This document shows positions 1 to 7,532 of a stretch of 18,443 nucleotides of DNA, in pieces. The stretch is from CADEGZ01 sp035443705 (GTDB lineage Bacteria > Pseudomonadota > Gammaproteobacteria > UBA6186 > Azoamicaceae), in contig DAORSV010000028.1 in the NCBI GenBank assembly GCA_035443705.1, positions 1-18,443 on the forward strand. Direction: 5' to 3'. The notes below the pieces were generated by a model. That model had not been told where the DNA came from and searched no databases. It saw only the letters and a program-made list of their open reading frames with translations. Both the position numbers and the translations under genes were made by a program. Every line of letters starts with the position of its first letter. Positions within the stretch are counted from its first letter, which is position 1.

Positions 1-63
1 ACAGACAATTATGCCCTGATCCCTGATACAATTAATGTTCTTTGGTATGAATACTTGATTTAG
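1..63 (+). CDS. C-terminal end of an unidentified protein (partial)
   Basis: Frame 1 is open from the first base and ends at TAG 61-63. It encodes 20 residues ending in INVLWYEYLI. The other two plus frames stop within the first 30 bases, so this is the only open reading on this strand. The gene begins outside the window and I do not recognise the family from this tail. A Shine-Dalgarno-like GGAG follows a few bases after the stop and precedes a very short ORF. Confidence 0.35.
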   Translation, partial: TDNYALIPDTINVLWYEYLI

Positions 64-75
64 GGCGGAGTAAAC

Positions 76-123
76 ATGTTAAGTTTAATTAAAAAGCTGA
101 TTGCAATTGCAGTTTCTATTTGA
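76..123 (+). CDS. Possible 15-residue hydrophobic peptide
   Basis: ATG 76 is preceded by GGAG at 67-70 with a five-base spacer, and TGA is at 121-123. The product MLSLIKKLIAIAVSI is hydrophobic with two lysines. It resembles either a tiny membrane peptide or the first residues of a membrane or exported protein whose remainder is lost. It starts 12 bases after the preceding stop and ends 11 bases before the stop of the convergent ATPase gene. Such an ORF could occur by chance; the good ribosome binding site is its only support. Confidence 0.2.
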   Translation: MLSLIKKLIAIAVSI

Positions 124-134
124 AAAATAAAAAC

Positions 135-1580
135 TTACGTGTCGATATTTGGCATGACGAGATCAGCAATATCGATAATGCGGTAAAAATAACGTTTTTC
201 ATGAACACTGTTGGTAACACCACCGAGGTGCACAAGAACCGGACAAACGCCAAATCCTCGGGGTGCTGCAAAACGACGAATTTTTTCTTGCATGGATTCA
301 ATAATTTCTAATCCGAGTTCACGTCTTTTAAATTTAAATTCACAAACGAATAAATTATGGGTATGTGTTTGAATTAAATAATCAATTTGACAGCCTTTTT
401 GTCGGACGGTTGGTTTTTGAATATAAGGATTGTCTGCTACAATATCGGCGGGATTAATGCCAAGTGTTTTAAGCAATAAAGGACGATTTTTAAGCAGTAG
501 GGTTTCTACTTGAAAACCAATCATTGCTTCCCAGCCCGGAAGATTGGTTAAAGACAATGCTTGGTAAGCATTGCTTTTTATTTTGGGTAAATTAGATTCT
601 ATATACTTAATGTAAAAACGTAAATAATTGTCGCTAAGACGATAAAGTTTTTGTTTTCCGAGTAATCCAGATTTAATAGACCAAGTGAAATGTTCATTAA
701 CAAAACCAGAAACAATTAAATCTTTGATATGATTAGACAGTGTGCCACTTCGCGCATAGCCTAATAATTCCCGAATTTCCACTAGCTCTCGCATGCCTTC
801 AGATAAAATAGAAATAATTTTTTTATAAATAAGCGATTTTTTCTTAAACAGATCATGAAAAATTTTATCAAATTCATCTACAAGCAGACCATCTTTTTCA
901 AAACATAATCTTTTAATATTTTCATCTGCTGTTTGATTTGGTAAAATTTGTTCTAAATACCAAGGGATCCCGCCTGTAATGGCTAAAATTTTACAGATGT
1001 CGTAGAGAGACCCTGGAAAATCATTTTTTTTCAAAAATTGATAGGCTTCTGGTAATGATAATTCAGGTAAGTCTATATTGAGCGTAATGCGCCCAAAAAA
1101 TGCAGTGCTGTTGATAATATTTTTTGAAATCCAAGTAGAAACAGAGCCGCATAGTACTAATATTACGTTGGTGTGATTTTGTAATATTAAATCCCACCAA
1201 GCTTTTAATTTAGGAATAAAAGTGCGATCTTTGGATCCCATCCAAGATATCTCATCAAACAAGATAACGGTGGGTTTATCGGTTAAATTTTGTGATAAAT
1301 AGGAAAATGCGTCACTCCAATCCGCAAAGGAAGGAAGTGGGAAAGCGAGATTGTTGGCCAGTTGACCAGCAAATGCGTTTCGTTGGTCTTGGGCTTTCAT
1401 TTTTTTAATTGGGGCTAGTCCTGTAAATTGGAGAAAGAGCTTGTTTTTAGAAAATTCTGCTATTAAGCGGCTTTTGCCAATGCGGCGGCGGCCGCGAATA
1501 ACCACCAAACAAGCACGTTGGAAAGCACTTAGATCCTGAAGCTTTTTAAGTTCTTGCTTACGTCCAATAAAGGGTTTCAA
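135..1580 (-). CDS. AAA-family ATPase with C-terminal DUF234-type nuclease-like domain
   Basis: The product is a 481-residue protein of the prokaryotic/archaeal ATPase family (AAA ATPase plus DUF234). Visible parts in order: an N-terminal GR-K-E motif (residues 6-10); a P-loop GRRRIGKS at 30-37 with Lys36; Walker B VILFDE at 105-110; a winged-helix-like middle (about 255-320); and a C-terminal PD-(D/E)XK-like core with Glu360, Asp400 and the E-F-K triad Glu414/Lys416. The start is TTG at 1580: GGAGAT lies seven bases upstream and no better ATG is near. The gene is alone behind its own promoter. Family members are scattered by transfer and their substrate is generally unknown. DNA or nucleotide processing is inference from the nuclease-like residues. 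The family call is firm; the function is not. Confidence 0.88.
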   Translation of the reverse strand: MKPFIGRKQELKKLQDLSAFQRACLVVIRGRRRIGKSRLIAEFSKNKLFLQFTGLAPIKKMKAQDQRNAFAGQLANNLAFPLPSFADWSDAFSYLSQNLTDKPTVILFDEISWMGSKDRTFIPKLKAWWDLILQNHTNVILVLCGSVSTWISKNIINSTAFFGRITLNIDLPELSLPEAYQFLKKNDFPGSLYDICKILAITGGIPWYLEQILPNQTADENIKRLCFEKDGLLVDEFDKIFHDLFKKKSLIYKKIISILSEGMRELVEIRELLGYARSGTLSNHIKDLIVSGFVNEHFTWSIKSGLLGKQKLYRLSDNYLRFYIKYIESNLPKIKSNAYQALSLTNLPGWEAMIGFQVETLLLKNRPLLLKTLGINPADIVADNPYIQKPTVRQKGCQIDYLIQTHTHNLFVCEFKFKRRELGLEIIESMQEKIRRFAAPRGFGVCPVLVHLGGVTNSVHEKRYFYRIIDIADLVMPNIDT

Positions 1581-1615
1581 AGGATATCTCCAGTTTTATG
1601 CTCAAAACATACAAA

Positions 1616-1645
1616 TGTATAACATGCGCATACAATTGAAGTCAA
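1616..1645 (-). promoter_or_regulatory. Putative sigma-70 promoter of the ATPase gene
   Basis: On the minus strand TTGACT (1645-1640, five of six consensus bases) is followed after 18 bases by TATACA (1621-1616, four of six). Transcription would start near 1609 and give a leader of about 29 bases with GGAGAT before the TTG start. The spacer contains an exact 8-bp palindrome, ATGCGCAT, at 1624-1631. Confidence 0.4.
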
Positions 1646-1649
1646 ATTC

Positions 1650-1690
1650 TATGCCCAAAATCGACGAATGCAGGTTTTGGGCATATTTTT
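1650..1690. repeat. 11-bp perfect inverted repeat, terminator-like
   Basis: TATGCCCAAAA at 1650-1660 pairs exactly with TTTTGGGCATA at 1675-1685, leaving a 14-base loop. Read on the plus strand it is followed by T5 (1686-1690). Read on the minus strand, the direction of lysA, there is no strong T run after the stem. It lies between the lysA stop and the ATPase promoter, so it may end lysA transcripts or act as an operator beside the -35 box at 1640-1645. The stem is certain; the role is not. Confidence 0.5.
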
Positions 1691-1739
1691 GACCTGTAAA
1701 CCAGGAAGCCTATAACGAAAATAGTGATTGTGCACCATT

Positions 1740-3041
1740 TTATGGGGTCAACACGGTTTCGGAACCCAATAGATCCTGAATATTTTCTCGGGGGCGAACC
1801 ACCTGGAAGCGATCGCCATCCACCATTACCTCTGCGGCACGTGGTCGGGAATTATAATTGGAGCTCATACTAAATCCATATGCACCTGCAGTGCGGATCA
1901 TGAGCAAGTCTCCCGCTTGTAAAGATAACACTCTGTCTTTGCCTAAAAAATCAGCGGTTTCGCAAACCGGACCTACAATATCGTAAGTACGAGCCGGAAT
2001 GGCAGGATTTTTTTTTGTGTTTAGAGGAACAATTTCTTGCCAGGCATTGTACAGTGCCGGTCTTAATAAATCATTCATTGCGGCATCGACAATTGCAAAA
2101 GATTTTAAGGAGCCTTGTGTTTTAATGTACTCAATGCGTGTTAATAAAACACCCGCTTCAGCAGCAATAGCGCGACCAGGCTCTATATGGATTATTAAAT
2201 TGGAAGCACTAATTCCTGCGTTTTTTTGCATCGTTTGAATAGCTGCAAGTATAGCAGTAACATATGCGTATGGTTTGGGTGGTGTTTCATTTTGATAGTG
2301 TACGCCCAAACCGCCTCCCACATTGAGATGCGTAATAGCAACGCCCAATTTTTTGAGCTTTCCAATCAGTGCTAATATTTTATCAAGTGCTTCTAAAAAG
2401 GGTGATAGCGTGGTTATTTGAGATCCGATATGGAATGCAATACCTTGAATATGAATACCTGGCAGTGTTAAAGCCTGTTGATAGAGCGCTGAAGCTTCTG
2501 TGATATTGATACCGAATTTATTTTCCTGAAGACCCGTTGAAATGTACGGATGACTTTTGGGATCAACATCTGGGTTTACACGAATGGCAATAGTTGCCTT
2601 TTTGTTCAGCAGAATTGCCAAATTATTTAAGCGTTCTAGTTCCGCTTTAGACTCTACGTTAATACAGCCTACACCTATTTCTAAGGCTGCTTTTAATTCT
2701 GCTGTTGTTTTTCCAACACCCGAGAAAATTATTTTTTCGGGTAGGCCACCCGCTTTTAAGACGCGCCTTAGTTCGCCTTCAGAAATGATATCAAATCCAG
2801 AGCCTAATTGCGCCAAAATATTTAAAACAGCCAAATTACTATTTGCTTTAACGGCGTAGTTAATTTGGTGAGCTTGATTTTGAAAAGCATTATTGAAGGC
2901 ATGCCACTGTTGTTCTAGAGTGGCTCTTGAATAGACATAGCATGGGGTGCCTATTTTCTCTGCAATGGCGTTTAGCGAAATCCCTTCCGCATACCATTCG
3001 TGATTGTGTTGTTGAAAACGTGTCATATCCAATACTAACAT
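1740..3041 (-). CDS. lysA: Diaminopimelate decarboxylase
   Basis: LysA is a PLP-dependent fold-type III enzyme that converts meso-diaminopimelate to L-lysine, the last step of lysine synthesis in the cytoplasm. In 433 residues one sees YAVKAN with the PLP lysine at Lys65, HIGSQ (204-208), the glycine loop GGGLG (242-246), EPGR (287-290), the active-site region Cys360-Glu361 and GAYGFSMSSNYNSRPR (386-401). Length and motif order are normal. The ATG shares one base with the stop of the upstream acyltransferase gene (TAATG). No good Shine-Dalgarno is visible, so translation is probably coupled. Met6 is an alternative start that fits the usual N-terminus about as well. Confidence 0.97.
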   Translation of the reverse strand: MLVLDMTRFQQHNHEWYAEGISLNAIAEKIGTPCYVYSRATLEQQWHAFNNAFQNQAHQINYAVKANSNLAVLNILAQLGSGFDIISEGELRRVLKAGGLPEKIIFSGVGKTTAELKAALEIGVGCINVESKAELERLNNLAILLNKKATIAIRVNPDVDPKSHPYISTGLQENKFGINITEASALYQQALTLPGIHIQGIAFHIGSQITTLSPFLEALDKILALIGKLKKLGVAITHLNVGGGLGVHYQNETPPKPYAYVTAILAAIQTMQKNAGISASNLIIHIEPGRAIAAEAGVLLTRIEYIKTQGSLKSFAIVDAAMNDLLRPALYNAWQEIVPLNTKKNPAIPARTYDIVGPVCETADFLGKDRVLSLQAGDLLMIRTAGAYGFSMSSNYNSRPRAAEVMVDGDRFQVVRPRENIQDLLGSETVLTP

Positions 3042-3790
3042 TATTCGAGATATTTAGACTGCCATTTTAGATAAAGATTTTCAACATGACTGCAAAGTTC
3101 TTCTTTGTTTTCAAACTTTTTGGGATCAATGGCATCAAAGACATAGTAATTGGCATTTTTGTTTGGACTTTGCCAGATTTGCCAGAGCTGATGGATTAAA
3201 GATACATTTGGACCCCATTCAAAGGCTTCTTGCGCTTCGTAGTGCAAAAAGACCGGAATAATGGAAACTCCGGTTTGTATCGCAATGTCGAAACTGCCAT
3301 ATTGAAAAGGCAAATAGATCTGACGGCCCTTGCAGCCCCCTTCAGGGTATAACCCAACATTTTCTTTTTGTGCAAGGCAACGGATAAGTGCTTCACTGGC
3401 GGCTTTGCGTGATTCCCGCGAGTCGCGTTTAACATAAAGAGTTTGGGTGGCAACACTGAGTCGCCCCAATATCCACCAGTCTTTTAATTCGGCTTTGGCC
3501 AGAAATCGCGCCTTAAATAAAGCGGGCATGCCAAGATCCTCTAAGACGGATGGGTGATTGCCGATGAGGATAAATTGCTTTGGTAATGGAAAAGCATTTT
3601 TTTGATGGAGTTTTAAATTCACACCGAGTGCTCGAATAAAGATCCAACACCAGTGACGGAATAAGGTAGGGTACCAAGATTTGGTTAGGTGTTGCGGCAG
3701 GAAAGATAAAAGGTAGAGCACAAGGGTGGCAAGCACTAAGTCAAGCCAGCACACAGTAGCCAGAATGCATTTTCCAATCATATAGAACAT
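3041..3790 (-). CDS. PlsC-type lysophospholipid acyltransferase family protein
   Basis: This is a membrane-associated glycerolipid acyltransferase family protein, probably acting at the inner membrane on a lysophospholipid or lipid precursor. From the ATG at 3790 it has 249 residues. It begins with a hydrophobic stretch (about 5-30), then the acceptor motif NHPSVLED, a VKRDSRES block and the YPEGG motif. The canonical motif is N-H-X4-D, but here the aspartate position is Glu, followed directly by Asp. The reading frame stays open upstream to ATG 3862. I prefer 3790 (or ATG 3781) because a perfect TATAAT lies at 3850-3845 inside the longer version, and because 3862 overlaps the divergent gene. 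No start has a convincing Shine-Dalgarno. It is upstream of and translationally overlaps lysA. The exact substrate cannot be read from the sequence. Confidence 0.85.
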   Translation of the reverse strand: MFYMIGKCILATVCWLDLVLATLVLYLLSFLPQHLTKSWYPTLFRHWCWIFIRALGVNLKLHQKNAFPLPKQFILIGNHPSVLEDLGMPALFKARFLAKAELKDWWILGRLSVATQTLYVKRDSRESRKAASEALIRCLAQKENVGLYPEGGCKGRQIYLPFQYGSFDIAIQTGVSIIPVFLHYEAQEAFEWGPNVSLIHQLWQIWQSPNKNANYYVFDAIDPKKFENKEELCSHVENLYLKWQSKYLE

Positions 3791-3844
3791 AGGGTAAGGA
3801 TAGTCCAAAGATAGTGCATAAGTAAGAAGTAAGTTAATTATATT

Positions 3845-3850
3845 ATTATA
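3845..3850 (-). promoter_or_regulatory. -10 box of the acyltransferase-lysA pair
   Basis: TATAAT is exact on the minus strand (3850-3845). The hexamer 17 bases upstream is TAGTTG, a poor -35; TTGACT is present at 3878-3873 but with a 22-base spacer. Transcription would begin near 3838, upstream of ATG 3790 but downstream of ATG 3862. Confidence 0.3.
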
Positions 3851-3908
3851 AGTAATCGTCATGTCCTCAACTAGTCAATTAGCCTATTTAATGCCATACT
3901 ACGTTGCT

Positions 3909-5663
3909 ATGAGACATATATTTTTTTCGCTAATCAGTGGCGCCTTATTGATGTTGACGGCTTGCACTTTGCCTTTAGCGCCACCCCCAACACCACCCAC
4001 AATAGAGAATGACGACATTTCCTCTAATATTAAATACAGTGAGCAACAAGATGTGTATTGTGATGGAAAAAGCCGAGAGCAGTTAGCCTTCGATGCATTG
4101 GTGTATTGTGCAAATCAAGATGATCCCGTTGCCGCAGGTCGTTTGGCTGAGATGTATTTAAATGGTGAAGGGGTTGTGCTTAGAAACTCAAAAGTCGCCT
4201 TTTACTGGTTTTCTAAAGCCGCTGAAGGGGGGCTTCCCTATGCAGAAATTCAAATGGGTCATTTTTATAGAGATGGATTCGGCGTAGAAAAAGATATTCG
4301 CCGTGCCGTTTGTTGGTATGAGAAAGCGGCGTATCAAGGTGATGCGACAGCCATGATTGCTCTAGGTGATCTGTATGCTAAAGGATGGCACGGTGTCAAA
4401 ATGGACCGCGGAAAAGCGAGTTACTGGTATTGTCGCGCGGCTTCTTTAGGATCTTACGAAGCAGAGTATCGAAAAGCATGGCTGTTGGTTCGAGGAAAAA
4501 ACCACCATCGTGCTGAGCAGGGGCTAGCAACATTTATCGCGGCTGCAAAACAAGGTAACGCAGAAGCCTTGTCGGATCTTGGCGATTTGTATGCGGAAGG
4601 GCGAGTGGTTCGTAAAGATTTGAAATTATCCCGTAAGTATTATCTTTCCGCAGTCGAACAAGGCTCCGGTGAGGCTGCGTTTAAACTGGGAATGCTTTCT
4701 GAAGCCGGAGGAAATGTTTCACAAAATCGTCAAGAAGCCGCACGTTGGTTTATGATTGCGGCCGAGCGTGATTATGCCCCAGCACAACTTGTACTGGGCA
4801 ATTTATACCGTGATGGCTGGGGCCTTGAAAAAAATTATCAAGAAGCAGCCTTTTGGTATACTAAGGCAGCTGATCAGGGAATTGCGAGTGCAGAAAGCGA
4901 ATTAGGGGATTTGTATCATTCAGGGCGAGGTGTAACGCGTAATTTGCAAGAAGCCGCTCGCCATTATGAGATTGCGGCGGAATCAGGGTTACCCTATGCG
5001 CAGTTGATATTAGGCATACTGTATCAAGATGGCCGAGGTGTATCGGAAGATATGGTCAAAAGTATGCGATGGTACAAAGCAGCGAGTAAACAGAGTGGAT
5101 TTTCCATGGCGGAGTTTCGGGTAGGGCGCCGTTATGCCACGGGATTTGGATTACCGAAAGATTTAAAAGAAGCCAATCGTTGGTATACTTTTGCGGCAAA
5201 CCATGGCTTAGCTTTGGCAGAAATCGAATTAGCTGAAATGTATTATTTTGGTAGAGGAATGGATCAAAATTCGGAAGAAGCTTATCGATGGTATCACAAA
5301 GCTGCAAAACAAGGACATTCCTATGCACAATACATGGTCGGTTTAATGACATTAGAAGGCAATGGCGTGGCAGAAAATCCGGCAAAAGCCTCTATATGGA
5401 TTAGAAACGCCGCTTACCAAGGTGCTAGACAAGCGCAATATCAATTGGGGTTATTATATTTAAATGGCACGGGTATTGTCCGAAGTGATACTCAGGCCTA
5501 TGCATGGTTAAAGACAGGTCTTATTGAGCAAATGGATCAAACGCCCGATGTTTTAAAAGCACTAATTGATAAAATGACACCACAGTCTCGGATGCGTGCT
5601 GTCGCACTGGGTGAACAGTATACGCGTCAGTATCCCGCTGTTGTGCATTCACCGCAATTTTAA
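3909..5663 (+). CDS. Sel1-repeat lipoprotein
   Basis: The product is a 584-residue envelope lipoprotein made almost wholly of Sel1-like repeats, which form alpha-alpha solenoids that bind other proteins. The start at 3909 gives a clean lipoprotein signal: MRH, a hydrophobic stretch, and lipobox LTAC with Cys19. An ORF start at 3861 would place 16 extra residues before the signal. After a Pro-rich linker I count about 13 repeats of 36-37 residues of the type A-LG-LY--G-GV--D---A--WY-KAA-QG; the fourth is degenerate. Lipid anchoring after Cys19 is predicted. Related Sel1 proteins in Legionella (LpnE, EnhC) take part in host-cell entry or trafficking; a similar role here is inference. It diverges from the acyltransferase-lysA pair. 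No strong Shine-Dalgarno is visible. Confidence 0.9.
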   Translation: MRHIFFSLISGALLMLTACTLPLAPPPTPPTIENDDISSNIKYSEQQDVYCDGKSREQLAFDALVYCANQDDPVAAGRLAEMYLNGEGVVLRNSKVAFYWFSKAAEGGLPYAEIQMGHFYRDGFGVEKDIRRAVCWYEKAAYQGDATAMIALGDLYAKGWHGVKMDRGKASYWYCRAASLGSYEAEYRKAWLLVRGKNHHRAEQGLATFIAAAKQGNAEALSDLGDLYAEGRVVRKDLKLSRKYYLSAVEQGSGEAAFKLGMLSEAGGNVSQNRQEAARWFMIAAERDYAPAQLVLGNLYRDGWGLEKNYQEAAFWYTKAADQGIASAESELGDLYHSGRGVTRNLQEAARHYEIAAESGLPYAQLILGILYQDGRGVSEDMVKSMRWYKAASKQSGFSMAEFRVGRRYATGFGLPKDLKEANRWYTFAANHGLALAEIELAEMYYFGRGMDQNSEEAYRWYHKAAKQGHSYAQYMVGLMTLEGNGVAENPAKASIWIRNAAYQGARQAQYQLGLLYLNGTGIVRSDTQAYAWLKTGLIEQMDQTPDVLKALIDKMTPQSRMRAVALGEQYTRQYPAVVHSPQF

Positions 5664-5727
5664 TTATTTTAAGAATTGCAGTTTATACTAAGGCCGGATA
5701 TCTGCAAAAGTTTAGATAATTTTTTTA

Positions 5728-7446
5728 CTATAAAAAAGAAAAAACTGTTCGTATCAACCTTTGTGTTACCTCTTTTCCGCCTGACCACACTGGGTTCAAT
5801 TTTCTCAAAGCGGGATAATCGCCTTTTTGGTTTTTTTTGCCCTTATAAACACATAAAAAGAATAGCATTTCAGATTGATCTTTTTTAAGCGCTATGTGCG
5901 CGTTAGCCAAGAGCCTTGCTTTGTCTTGCTCTGTAGAGGGTAATCTTGTAATGTCTTTTCCATGAGCGCAAATGTAAGCTCTTAAAATAGGTTCGGTGAC
6001 ACCCATTTTTGCTAAAGTTTGCATAAATGTTTCAATGGAATAAGAGGGTAAAAACCGAGAAGACTTACCCGGACCATGTGATCTTACCAAAGTGCCTTTT
6101 GCGGTTTTTTCTTTTGCTTTGTTTTCTGTAGGATTTTGTTCAAAAGCATCAACAAAAGCGAGGGACTGTTTAAATTCAATTCTAAAATGAGATCCGCCAC
6201 CAGACGTGTCAATTTTACCTTTAAGTTTTCTTGTGGTTTTTTCAAGTTCTGTAAGCGCAACTTCCAGATGAGGTGCTTTTGTTGCCCAACGTAAAAGTGT
6301 TGCGCTTTCTTCATAACTAAGCGCTGCAATAAATTGTAATGCGGGATTAATCCCCCTCAATTCTGAGGACGTGTCGCTTTTTTGCTTCGTTTCTGTAAAA
6401 TTCGATACACGTTGTAATAATTCTTTTTGTAGTGCTTGGGTTATGTTTTCTTGCACATGAACAACAACTGGTGGAGCAGTCTCAGTTAATGCTTCGGCAC
6501 ATGGCTCTTGTTCGATGACAAGTGCATTTAAAGATTCAACTATAATTTTTACATCTTCTTGAACTTCCCCAGCAGGCAGTACGGTTGGTAAAGGCTGTAG
6601 CAGTTGATTTCCTTTATATAAGAAATCTGTACAGAGATCGAAAAGATAACGTACTTTTTTATAACCTTTAAAAGATTCACAAGAATCAAGTGCATGGGCA
6701 GGAAGATTTTCTGGATAAAATTTAGACTTAAGTATACGCTGGATTACAACATAGTTATCTTTAAATGTAGAATATTGATGCGATTGATCTTCAGTAAAGC
6801 TTGCGATCGATTCTGAACGCAAACGTTTGTTCAGTTTTTTAACAATTGTGAATAGGGCTTCTCCCAAGGGGGAATAGTCGATTTGTAGAATGGGATTTTT
6901 TTCGATAGTTGTGTAACTAAAATTAAAGTGCTGTGTAAATTCATAAGAGCATTGTGAAATATGTTTTCTTAATATATCAAAAATTTCTTTATAATATTTG
7001 AGCTCAGTATTATCCTCGAAGAAGGTTTCAGACTCTTCTATCGATTGGCTTTTTTTCATACCAGGTATTCTTTTACTTTTTAAGATACGTTTATTCATTC
7101 TATCTACGTTAGATTGTTGAGATCTTGATTCAATCAAAAACTGAAAATATAAATCATCAAAGGCAGCTACAGTTCTACACGTTTCTATATATTCAATATA
7201 TATGTTATAATTCCGAAACTCTACAAATGTCGCTTTTATAAATTGTTCCGTTCCTTCAAATTGAGGGTATGAAATATTAAAGAGAGCACTGGCTAGCTTC
7301 GATTTTTTTGGATCTAACAAAAATTTAAGCTGAACTTTATTGTAAAGCATTCGGGCTGATATTATTTTTTTGCTTTTTGCTAAAGCATCGATATGTGCTT
7401 GCGACAGCACTTGATTTGGATCGTAATACGTGTAATTGCCGGGCAT
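5728..7446 (-). CDS. Unrecognised 572-residue protein with HicA-like C-terminal segment
   Basis: I do not recognise this protein as a whole. The ATG at 7446 has GGAGAG six bases upstream, so the start is secure. Residues 1-300 are charged, Tyr/Phe-rich and probably mostly helical, with no signal peptide or clear membrane segment. A Pro/Val/Glu-rich linker lies at about 284-330. Residues about 380-485 resemble a HicA toxin fold: a helix, then G-G-S-H (417-420) followed by FRIEF, then after a Lys/Glu-rich insert SHGPGKSS (456-463) and a helix IETFMQTLAKMGV (471-483). HicA has a catalytic His in G-S-H and a similar K-x-L-x-x-I-L-K helix. About 90 further residues follow. No HicB-like antitoxin gene is adjacent. 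It could be a stand-alone effector or an RNA-binding protein. The segment match is by eye. Confidence 0.8.
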   Translation of the reverse strand: MPGNYTYYDPNQVLSQAHIDALAKSKKIISARMLYNKVQLKFLLDPKKSKLASALFNISYPQFEGTEQFIKATFVEFRNYNIYIEYIETCRTVAAFDDLYFQFLIESRSQQSNVDRMNKRILKSKRIPGMKKSQSIEESETFFEDNTELKYYKEIFDILRKHISQCSYEFTQHFNFSYTTIEKNPILQIDYSPLGEALFTIVKKLNKRLRSESIASFTEDQSHQYSTFKDNYVVIQRILKSKFYPENLPAHALDSCESFKGYKKVRYLFDLCTDFLYKGNQLLQPLPTVLPAGEVQEDVKIIVESLNALVIEQEPCAEALTETAPPVVVHVQENITQALQKELLQRVSNFTETKQKSDTSSELRGINPALQFIAALSYEESATLLRWATKAPHLEVALTELEKTTRKLKGKIDTSGGGSHFRIEFKQSLAFVDAFEQNPTENKAKEKTAKGTLVRSHGPGKSSRFLPSYSIETFMQTLAKMGVTEPILRAYICAHGKDITRLPSTEQDKARLLANAHIALKKDQSEMLFFLCVYKGKKNQKGDYPALRKLNPVWSGGKEVTQRLIRTVFSFL

Positions 7447-7532
7447 TTTTGTCTCTCCGCTATAATAATTAAGTTAATGCTATCACGCACACAAACATGC
7501 GATCAACATTTAAAACTAACCAATAAAAATAA

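Noticed and set aside
5676..5726. Possible terminator between the Sel1 gene and the convergent unknown gene: TTGCAG/CTGCAA stem, then T7 at 5720-5726.
   Set aside because: The stem is only six pairs with a 20-base loop, and the T run is 12 bases after it; not a convincing intrinsic terminator.
6084..6329. Open minus-strand frame of 81 codons within the unknown 572-residue gene.
   Set aside because: It lies wholly inside a longer frame with a strong ribosome binding site and is Lys/Leu-rich low complexity; a frame shadow.
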